Assembly (NCBI GenBank): GCA_005787025.1
Contig: SYCH01000062.1
Span: 1-12,810, forward strand
Length of the DNA: 12,810 nt
Source: Actinomycetota bacterium
GTDB lineage: Bacteria > Actinomycetota > Acidimicrobiia > Acidimicrobiales > Ilumatobacteraceae
Direction: 5' to 3'
This document shows, one piece after another, positions 1 through 5,609 of this stretch. The translations under genes were made by a program, and so were the position numbers. Position 1 is the first letter of the stretch. The number at the start of each line of letters is the position of its first letter. The notes below the pieces were generated by a model. The model did no database searches, had not been told where the DNA came from, and saw nothing but the letters and a program-made list of their open reading frames with translations.

Positions 1-116
1 CGCTTTTTTCAACCTACGAAGAGCGCGTGCTGATGGCAAGACAACCTTGTCGGTGATGACTGAATCTCTCTCGTGTCTTGGCGGCAGATTCGTCGCAACA
101 CCCATGAGTGGCTCGG

Positions 117-160
117 CCACCTTGAAAGGGTGGTGTCCTAGGCCACTAGACGATGGGGGC
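117..160 (-). tRNA. 5' half of tRNA-Glu (UUC); 3' half absent from window
   Basis: Read on the minus strand from 160, the sequence gives acceptor strand GCCCCCA, the linker TC, D stem GTC/GAC around loop TAGTGGCCTAG, and a perfect anticodon stem CCACC/GGTGG around loop CTTTCAA, with anticodon TTC at 126-124. This matches actinobacterial tRNA-Glu(UUC) base for base as far as I recall the family. After the anticodon stem (position 116 downwards) the match stops. There is no GTTCGAAT-type T arm, and the acceptor partner TGGGGGC does not occur between 116 and 1. The gene is therefore interrupted (intron or insertion), truncated, or a relic. Positions 120-108 form an inverted repeat, GTGGC-CGA-GCCAC, that overlaps the 3' side of the anticodon stem. 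The 65 bp between this and the DUF2017 stop hold nothing I recognise, and 1-116 holds no gene I can support. Confidence 0.72.
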
Positions 161-225
161 TAGGTACTCGTCCGATGAGAGCGGGGCAACTCTAACAGCC
201 CACCCGCCCGTTACCACCCGGTCCG

Positions 226-717
226 TCAGCCCTGCATGAGGGCGGTGACCGCACTGTCGAGCAACCACGACAAGTAGTTGTACATCGCCAGCTCGTTGGC
301 GAGAGGCGAGTCGGGGTCTTCGTCGTCGTCCTCGTCGGTGATTCCGAGGATCGTGCCCAGGATCAAGCGCACAGCGTTCAGGGAAACGACGAAGGCGTTC
401 AGCTGCTCGGAGGTCAACGTGGACGTCGTGGTGTCGGCCAGCAACTCGTCGATGCGTCCGATCGAGTCGAGGCGACTGGCCACCAGTTCGTCGCGCATGA
501 GTCGTTGGTACTCGGCTTCCGCTTCGCTGTCCTCGCCGCTGGCATTCGTGTAAGCCGGGGGGAAGAGACGCCCCATCTTCGGATCACCGGCGGGCAACGC
601 GGTCAACAGTTCGCGCACCTCGCCCACCAAGCGCCGGACGAAATGTCGTTCCTCCTCGTCGAGGTTGATGCGGAACCCGTTGTCGCGGGCTTCGAAAGGT
701 GCTCGATGACGCGCCAT
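226..717 (-). CDS. DUF2017 family protein, downstream of clpS
   Basis: About 163 residues, soluble, with no signal peptide or membrane segment. The family is recognised from the pattern RLFPPAY near residue 50, followed by an acidic stretch, EYQRLMRDELVASRL, and a helical C-terminal half with a strongly acidic linker (TDEDDDEDPDS) before a last helix containing NYLSWLLDS. DUF2017 proteins are typical of Actinobacteria and are usually encoded directly after clpS, as here, so a link with ClpS/Clp proteolysis is plausible, but no biochemical role is established that I know of. The start chosen is the ATG at 717, which follows the clpS stop by one base (TGAgATG) and suggests translational coupling. 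A GTG at 729 would add four residues and overlap clpS by 11 nt. Neither has a well-spaced ribosome binding site; an AAGGA sits too close to the GTG and rather far from the ATG. Confidence 0.85.
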   Translation of the reverse strand: MARHRAPFEARDNGFRINLDEEERHFVRRLVGEVRELLTALPAGDPKMGRLFPPAYTNASGEDSEAEAEYQRLMRDELVASRLDSIGRIDELLADTTTSTLTSEQLNAFVVSLNAVRLILGTILGITDEDDDEDPDSPLANELAMYNYLSWLLDSAVTALMQG

Positions 718-718
718 C

Positions 719-1024
719 TCAGTCGTCACCGTCCTTTTGCATGGTGGCCCACAGACCGTGTTCGTGCAGTCGGTACACGTCCATCTCGGCCTTCTCGCGA
801 TTGCCCGAGGACACCACGGCCTTGCCCTTCTCGTGCACGTCGAGCATCAGTTCGGTGGCCTTTTCGAGGCTGTAACCGAAGAGTTTCTGGAACACGAAGG
901 TGACGTAACTCATCAGATTGATGGGGTCGTTCCAAACCAGGACGATCCACGGTTTGTCGAGCGCGGTCGACTCGTCGACCTCGGGTCGCACGATGGTCGA
1001 GGGAGCCGCGGCGACGAGAGTCAC
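719..1024 (-). CDS. clpS: ATP-dependent Clp protease adaptor ClpS
   Basis: 101 residues. ClpS binds the N-domain of a Clp ATPase (ClpC or ClpA) and delivers proteins with destabilising N-terminal residues (N-degrons) to ClpP in the cytoplasm. The core is very well conserved: PWIVLVWNDPINLMSYV near residue 25, FQKLFGYS, KATELMLDVHEKG and a C-terminal GLWAT. The N-degron pocket residues are visible as Asn32-Asp33 and His64. The start chosen is GTG at 1024 because AAGGAG (1035-1030) lies five bases upstream. A GTG at 1039 would lie upstream of that site and add five residues. The gene heads a minus-strand unit with the DUF2017 gene and is divergent from ctaB. Confidence 0.95.
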   Translation of the reverse strand: MTLVAAAPSTIVRPEVDESTALDKPWIVLVWNDPINLMSYVTFVFQKLFGYSLEKATELMLDVHEKGKAVVSSGNREKAEMDVYRLHEHGLWATMQKDGDD

Positions 1025-1029
1025 GCCAT

Positions 1030-1035
1030 CTCCTT
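1030..1035 (-). promoter_or_regulatory. Ribosome binding site fixing the clpS start
   Basis: AAGGAG on the minus strand, five bases before GTG at 1024-1022. It is a near-perfect Shine-Dalgarno sequence, and it excludes the upstream in-frame GTG at 1039-1037, which lies 5' of it. Confidence 0.7.
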
Positions 1036-1055
1036 GCACGGCTTCATTGTCACGG

Positions 1056-1085
1056 TTGGTTGTGCGTTTCGCACCCCCATACGAT
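1056..1085 (+). promoter_or_regulatory. Candidate ctaB promoter with an inverted repeat in the spacer
   Basis: TTGGTT (1056-1061) and TACGAT (1080-1085) are spaced by 18 bp and resemble -35 and -10 boxes. Transcription would begin close to the ctaB ATG at 1094, giving a leaderless or nearly leaderless message, which fits the lack of a ribosome binding site there. A perfect inverted repeat, GTGCG-TTT-CGCAC (1062-1074), lies inside the spacer where a repressor could block polymerase. The clpS promoter must lie in the same 69-bp divergent region. Both the promoter and the operator are inferences from sequence shape only. Confidence 0.35.
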
Positions 1086-1093
1086 CAGTCGTG

Positions 1094-2044
1094 ATGTCCG
1101 TCGGATCCCGTCCCCTCGTGCCGTCGCGGCTGGCACCGGGTGGCGTGGCCGCGCACGGTCCACGGCGACCACCGACCACCGTGCTCGGGGGATACGTGGC
1201 GCTCATGAAGTTGCGGGTGGTCGAGTTACTGCTCATCACGACCGTCCCGACCATGGTGCTGGCCGAGAAGGGCTGGCCGTCGTGGGATTTGGTGGTGGTG
1301 ACCCTGATCGGGGGGACCCTGGCCGCGGGTGGCGCCAACGCCATCAACATGGTCGTGGATCGCGATATCGACGCCCTGATGGAGCGGACCAAGGGTCGCC
1401 CACTGGTGACCGGGTTGATCGCCCCCAAGAATGCCATGATTTTTGCATTGTCCCTGCAAGTGGCGGCTTTCGTGGTGCTCTGGGTCGGCGCCAACCTGCT
1501 CTCGGCGGTGCTCACCTTGTCGGCCACGCTCTTCTACGTGTTCGTCTACACCATTTGGTTGAAACGGACGAGTCGCCAGAACATCGTCATCGGGGGAGCC
1601 GCCGGGGCGGTTCCGGTGCTGGTCGGCTGGTCGGCGGTGCAGGATTCTCTGGCCTGGGAGCCGTTCATCCTGTTCACAGCCATTTTCTTGTGGACCCCAC
1701 CTCATTTTTGGGCCCTGGCCATCAAGCACGCCGACGACTACAAGGCCGCTCAGGTCCCCATGCTGCCCACCGTCGTTACCATGCGCCAGACCATCGTCTC
1801 GATGCTCGTCTACACGGTGTTGTTGACCGCCGTCAGCCTCGTCTTGGGGCCGGTGGCCGGTCTGGGACCGATCTACATGGTGTCGGCGGCGGTTCTGGGG
1901 TTGGGATTCATTCTGAGTGCGGTCGACCTCGGTCGTCACCCCACGCCGGCTCGGTCGATGCGGGTGTTCGGGTTCTCGATCACCTACGTGACGGTGCTCT
2001 TCGTGGCCATGGCCGTCGACGTCTTGGTCGAGCACGGCATCTGA
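1094..2044 (+). CDS. ctaB: Protoheme IX farnesyltransferase (heme O synthase)
   Basis: 316 residues. CtaB is a UbiA-type prenyltransferase in the cytoplasmic membrane that transfers a farnesyl group from farnesyl diphosphate to heme B, giving heme O, the precursor of heme A used by the caa3 oxidase encoded downstream. The first aspartate-rich motif is NMVVDRDID (Asn85-Asp93), followed by RTKGRPLVTG. The second region is WTPPHFWALAIKHADDY (200-216). In between lies the conserved SRQNIVIGGAAGAVPVLVGW. About eight or nine hydrophobic helices are visible, and the length is normal. The ATG at 1094 was chosen as the first reasonable in-frame start after the divergent intergenic region. It leaves a roughly 30-residue basic N-terminus before the GGYVALMKLRVVELL segment, which is usual for actinobacterial CtaB. 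It is probably transcribed separately from the genes starting at 2202. Confidence 0.95.
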   Translation: MSVGSRPLVPSRLAPGGVAAHGPRRPPTTVLGGYVALMKLRVVELLLITTVPTMVLAEKGWPSWDLVVVTLIGGTLAAGGANAINMVVDRDIDALMERTKGRPLVTGLIAPKNAMIFALSLQVAAFVVLWVGANLLSAVLTLSATLFYVFVYTIWLKRTSRQNIVIGGAAGAVPVLVGWSAVQDSLAWEPFILFTAIFLWTPPHFWALAIKHADDYKAAQVPMLPTVVTMRQTIVSMLVYTVLLTAVSLVLGPVAGLGPIYMVSAAVLGLGFILSAVDLGRHPTPARSMRVFGFSITYVTVLFVAMAVDVLVEHGI

Positions 2045-2201
2045 TCACAAGCGCACGACGTGTGACCCGTGGCGATCGGACGGGAATTCGGTCTGAGCAG
2101 GACAAAGTGGGTAAAGTCAGTCACGGAAAATCGTGTTGAAACCCCCGAGGAACGCGGACTAGCCGCGGTCCTGTCTTTGCGCGTGAAGTGAGCCATTTCG
2201 A
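2045..2201 (+). promoter_or_regulatory. Intergenic leader before the oxidase gene cluster
   Basis: 157 bp without a gene, the longest gap inside the plus-strand run, and the likely promoter region for 2202-10753. It holds a possible -10 box TAAAGT (2112-2117) without a good -35, a TTGAAA (2136-2141) without a good -10, a weak CACG/CGTG repeat (2122-2135), and a perfect stem CGCGG-ACTAG-CCGCG (2153-2167) that could be an operator or leader hairpin. No clear ribosome binding site precedes the ATG at 2202. No run of T follows the stem, so it is not a classical terminator. Confidence 0.3.
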
Positions 2202-3818
2202 ATGACATCAATTGATACGCACCACGCCGCCGGTACCGCGGCGGCTCCTCCCGCGGTCGCCGTGTGGATCACGTCGGCCGACCACAAGCAGGTCGGTCGG
2301 TTGTACGCCGGCACCGGACTCGTCGGTCTGCTGGTCGGCCTCGTGCTGGCGGTGCTCGTCGCGTTCGAACGCATTGACGCCGAGGGTTATCAGTTGCTGG
2401 ACACCGATTCGGCCACGCAGGTCCTGGCCGCGGCGCGCCTTCTGCTGACGTTCGGCGCGGTCGCTCCCTTGTTGCTCGGTCTCGCGGTGGCCATCGTGCC
2501 GTTGCAGCTCGGTGCCCGCTCGTTGGCTCTCCCCCGGTTGGCCGCCGGCGGATTCTGGATGTGGCTCACCGGTCTCGGTCTCGCCGTGGCATCGATCATC
2601 GCCAACGGTGGCCCCGGTGGTGGGTCGTCCGAGATGGTCGACTTGTATCTGCTCGGAACCATCGTCATGTCGTCGGGTCTCCTCATGACCGCGACGTCGG
2701 TGGCCACCTCGGTCCTCACTACCCGCGCGCCGGGAATGGGTCTACTGCGCGCACCACTGTTCGCCTGGTCGGCGTTGGTGGGCTCGGTCACCTTGCTCCT
2801 GGCCCTACCGGTCTTCGTCGGCACGTCCATCTACCTGTGGGTCGATCACAAGTACGCCCGCGCGGCGTTCGGTGGCAACGTCGGGGTTTCCGACTGGGCC
2901 GGCTGGGCGTTGTCGCAGCCGTTCACCTATCTGCTCGCGATTCCCGCTCTCGGAATGGTGCTCGACATCGTGCCCGTGATGGGTCGCACCTCGTTGGCTC
3001 AGCGCACGGGCGCGTACGTGGCCCTCGGAATCGTGTCGATCGCGACGCTGGCCACCGTCACGCAAACGATGGTCACCTTGCCGTGGGACGGCGACTCGTT
3101 CCTCGACAACGCCGGCGACAAGATCGCCGACCTGTTGCCGTGGGGTCTGCTCACCGTGATCCCGCTGTTGGGCGTGCTCGGTGTGCTCGGAACGAGCGCG
3201 CTCACTTTGAAGAACGGCAAGCCGCGTGTCGCCGCGCCGTTGGTTTTCGCGATGCACGGTCTGCTCACCATCGTTCTCGGCGTCGCGGCGCACATCTTGG
3301 GCTCGATCGACGACACCGGTGTGCGCGGCTCGATTTTCGAGGCCGGCACCTACGTCGCCATCACGTTCGGTTCGGTCACCGTGGCCTTCGGTGCTCTGTG
3401 TTACTGGGGACCGAAGTTGTGGGGCCGTCGCATCCCGGACAAGGCCGCGCTCCCCTTGGCGTTGCTCGCTCTTCTCGCCACCGCCCTGGGATCGATTCCG
3501 TACATGATCGCCGGCTTCGCCGATCAACCCGCCGGTGCTCTCGATGGTTTCGCCTACGAGGGCCCCCAAGAATTGTGGAACACCCTCACCACCGCCGGTT
3601 TCGCGTTGATGTTGCTCACCTCGCTCGGATTCATCGCGTTGGCCGCGAAGAGCTTCACCTCGGGTGAGGCCGCCGGCGACGACCCGTGGGACGGTCAAAC
3701 TCTCGAATGGGCCACGTCGTCGCCTCCTCCGGCCGACAACTTCTCCGATCTCGCGGTCGTCGGGTCGGCCACTCCGCTGCTCGATCTCAAGTCCGCTTCG
3801 AACGGGAAGGACGCCTGA
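2202..3818 (+). CDS. Cytochrome c oxidase subunit I homologue lacking all metal ligands
   Basis: 538 residues, about 12 membrane helices. Homology to CtaD is plain: WITSADHKQVGRLY near the N-terminus, VPLQLGARSLALPRL (99-112), TTRAPGM (173-179), and the C-terminal DPWDGQTLEWATSSPP (494-509), which matches DPWDGRTLEWMTDSPP in the CtaD encoded at 6888. Aligned with that CtaD, every ligand is replaced: heme a His97 by Ala78; CuB His275 by Gln239; the CuB pair His324-His325 by Gln288-Thr289; heme a3 His410 by Gly382; heme a His412 by Tyr384. The K-channel Lys353 is Leu317 and the D-channel Glu277 is Phe241. Tyr243 (the cross-link tyrosine position) and Pro240 remain. The alignment from 239 to 290 needs no gap. 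It cannot bind hemes or CuB in the usual way, so an oxidase reaction is not expected. The frame is intact, and it overlaps the next gene by one base, implying coexpression. A structural, regulatory or assembly role is inference. Confidence 0.88.
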   Translation: MTSIDTHHAAGTAAAPPAVAVWITSADHKQVGRLYAGTGLVGLLVGLVLAVLVAFERIDAEGYQLLDTDSATQVLAAARLLLTFGAVAPLLLGLAVAIVPLQLGARSLALPRLAAGGFWMWLTGLGLAVASIIANGGPGGGSSEMVDLYLLGTIVMSSGLLMTATSVATSVLTTRAPGMGLLRAPLFAWSALVGSVTLLLALPVFVGTSIYLWVDHKYARAAFGGNVGVSDWAGWALSQPFTYLLAIPALGMVLDIVPVMGRTSLAQRTGAYVALGIVSIATLATVTQTMVTLPWDGDSFLDNAGDKIADLLPWGLLTVIPLLGVLGVLGTSALTLKNGKPRVAAPLVFAMHGLLTIVLGVAAHILGSIDDTGVRGSIFEAGTYVAITFGSVTVAFGALCYWGPKLWGRRIPDKAALPLALLALLATALGSIPYMIAGFADQPAGALDGFAYEGPQELWNTLTTAGFALMLLTSLGFIALAAKSFTSGEAAGDDPWDGQTLEWATSSPPPADNFSDLAVVGSATPLLDLKSASNGKDA

Positions 3819-4417
3819 TGCTCGCGTTGCCCCCCGCACCCACCGCTCCGGCGCGCCGTCAGGTGTTCGTCGGAACCGCCTTGGCCATCACGGCGGCCAC
3901 CACCCTTCTCGGCGGAATGTTGGCCACGTGGTTGCAGTTCCGCGCCGACGCTCCGTTGCGCGAGTCGCCTCGTCGCGGGTTGATCAGGGATTGGATGCCC
4001 GAGAAGATCGTCGTTCCCGAGGTCGCCACGAACATGATGTTGATCGGTCTGTGCGTCGTGTGCATCATGGCGCAGTGGGCGGTCTATTCCGCCAAGCGCG
4101 CCGACCGCACCCACGCGGGTCTGGCGTTCGGGCTCACCGCACTGTTCGGTCTGATGGTGGTCAATGCTCAGGTGTTCACCTGGACGCAGATGGGCGTCGC
4201 GGCCAACGACGGCGCCTTCCACACCATGTTCTACGCCGTCACCGGCACCATGACCCTTCTCCTGGTGGTCGGCATCGTGTTCACCGCGGTCGCGGCCTTC
4301 CGATTCCTCGGCGGGCGCACCAAGGAACTCGAGGTCGTCTCGGCGAGCGCTTTGTATTGGTACTTCCTCACCGCGGCCTTCACCGCGGTGTGGTTCGTCG
4401 TCTACGTGCAGAAGTGA
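3818..4417 (+). CDS. Divergent cytochrome c oxidase subunit III homologue
   Basis: 199 residues with five membrane helices (about 17-40, 68-90, 99-118, 139-163, 176-197). It is recognised by its C-terminal helix ALYWYFLTAAFTAVWFVVYV, which aligns with GLYWHFVDIVWIVIFTLVYL of the CtaE encoded at 8896, and by MFYAVTGTMTLLLVVG, which aligns with SFYTLTGFHGVHVSVG. The conserved CtaE histidines of GFHGVH (His147 and His150), the His of YWHF and the Glu of VYEF are all replaced, so it has diverged in parallel with the upstream subunit I homologue. The ATG overlaps the preceding stop (TGATG), and AAGGA lies shortly upstream, so translational coupling is likely. Subunit III has no metal centre in true oxidases but stabilises subunit I and its proton uptake. 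Here it probably pairs with the ligand-free subunit I. The family assignment is less certain than for its neighbour. Confidence 0.78.
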   Translation: MLALPPAPTAPARRQVFVGTALAITAATTLLGGMLATWLQFRADAPLRESPRRGLIRDWMPEKIVVPEVATNMMLIGLCVVCIMAQWAVYSAKRADRTHAGLAFGLTALFGLMVVNAQVFTWTQMGVAANDGAFHTMFYAVTGTMTLLLVVGIVFTAVAAFRFLGGRTKELEVVSASALYWYFLTAAFTAVWFVVYVQK

Positions 4418-4430
4418 CGGGGCAGAACAC

Positions 4431-5573
4431 ATGATCACCACCGGCTCGAAATTCCTCTACGGACTGGGAAGCGCGACCGCGGTCGCGGCCATTCTCTGGT
4501 TCATCGCCAACGACGGTGGCTCCATCGGTGTCGTGTCGCTGGCCTTCCTCGCCGTGGCGTTGTTCTTCATGGGGGTCATCGCGTCGTTCGTGCGTGACGG
4601 TCACGTGTTGTCCACCGACACCGACGCGCACGCGTCGAGCAATGCCGCCCAGCGGGGTGTCGGACGCAGTTGGTTCCCCGTCGGCACGGCGTTCTCGGCC
4701 GGCATGGTGGCCATCGGATCGGTCAGTTCACCGGGCATCTTCAAGGTCGGCATCTGCCTGCTGTTCGCGATGCTCGGTCAGTGGCTCATCAAGAACTGGA
4801 GCGATCGCGCGTCATCGGACGCCGCGTACAACGAGAAGGTGCGTGCCTGGGTCGTGCACCCGCTCGAGATTCCCGTCGGTGGCGCCATCATCCTGGCCAT
4901 CATCGTGCTGTCCTTCTCGCGCATCATGCTGTCGTTGTCGAAGGAGTCGGGTCTCATCGTTTTCTCGGTGATGGCCGCCCTCGTTCTGACCTTCGGTTCG
5001 ATGGTCAGTGTCCGGCGTGGTGCCAGTCGGCGGGTCATCGGCGCCGTGGCGGGCGTCGTGTTGGTGGCCTTGTCGGGCACGGGTATCGCGTTCGCCCTCG
5101 ATGGTGAGCGCCACGAGTTGGTCGAGGCCGCGGCCGAGGATCATTTCGCGCATCGCGCCTGTGGCGAGGAAGCCGAGGAGACCGACGAGGACGCCGCCCG
5201 TTCGGTGTCGGCCAAGAGCAGCGTGGCCGCCACGGTCATCCTGCGCGACGGTCGTCTCTTCGCCGAGATGGACGGATGGAACGCTGAATTGACCAGCATC
5301 ACGTTGCAGCGCTCGAATCCGTCGACGATCCTTTTCGTCAACGAGGACGATCACGAACACCGCATGGTGGTGGCGTACGGAAAGATCGTCGAGGATCTCG
5401 GCGGTGGGGTTTCCAAGGACACAGTGCTCGAAGCGTGCACCTCACTCATCACCAAGGGTGGCACCCAAGCGGTGTCGATCGTCATCCCCAAACCCTCGTT
5501 CGCCAGTGAAGAGCCGTACTCGATCACCGTTCCCGGTGTCGAGGGTGCGTCCATCGAGATTCAGGTGCCGTGA
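4431..5573 (+). CDS. Membrane protein with subunit IV-like front and degenerate cupredoxin-like tail
   Basis: 380 residues. The first ~140 residues (KFLYGLGSATAV, two helices to about 54, WFPVGTAFSAGMVAIG, helix 103-121, WSDRASSD) resemble actinobacterial cytochrome c oxidase subunit IV (CtaF-type). Three more helices follow (about 146-170, 174-193, 200-223). Residues 263-380 read as a beta-rich extracytoplasmic cupredoxin-like domain: TILFVNEDDHEHRMVV (299-314) is like the strand carrying the first copper His, and YSITVPGVEGASIEIQV (363-379) follows the pattern YxCxVPGHxxxMxGxIxV. The Cys, second His and Met positions are Ile365, Val370 and Ala/Ser, so a type 1 or CuA site is not expected. 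His308/His310 and Cys244/Cys336 remain. It sits 13 nt after the subunit III homologue and may serve the subunit II and IV roles of the same ligand-free set. The domain calls come from pattern recognition only. Confidence 0.6.
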   Translation: MITTGSKFLYGLGSATAVAAILWFIANDGGSIGVVSLAFLAVALFFMGVIASFVRDGHVLSTDTDAHASSNAAQRGVGRSWFPVGTAFSAGMVAIGSVSSPGIFKVGICLLFAMLGQWLIKNWSDRASSDAAYNEKVRAWVVHPLEIPVGGAIILAIIVLSFSRIMLSLSKESGLIVFSVMAALVLTFGSMVSVRRGASRRVIGAVAGVVLVALSGTGIAFALDGERHELVEAAAEDHFAHRACGEEAEETDEDAARSVSAKSSVAATVILRDGRLFAEMDGWNAELTSITLQRSNPSTILFVNEDDHEHRMVVAYGKIVEDLGGGVSKDTVLEACTSLITKGGTQAVSIVIPKPSFASEEPYSITVPGVEGASIEIQVP

Positions 5574-5609
5574 GTCACCCCCGCCCCCATAGAGAGACGA
5601 TCTGAACCC

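Noticed and set aside
37..80. CAAGACA/TGTCTTG inverted repeat with a 30-nt loop, as a possible group I intron P5 stem or terminator
   Set aside because: A 7-bp match within this span can arise by chance, I could not fit P3, P4 or P7 partners, and no T run follows it. It is noted only as weak support for the intron idea.
1060..2139. Alternative plus-strand open frame overlapping ctaB
   Set aside because: Its translation is Arg/Gly/His-rich low-complexity sequence with no family pattern, while the ctaB frame shows the complete prenyltransferase motifs.
2202..3818. Interpretation as a quinol oxidase or nitric oxide reductase subunit I
   Set aside because: Those families also keep the six histidines; none of them is at the aligned positions here.
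2202..5573. Interpretation as frameshifted or decaying pseudogenes
   Set aside because: All three frames are uninterrupted, closely spaced, and keep family motifs in regions unrelated to metal binding, so decay is unlikely.
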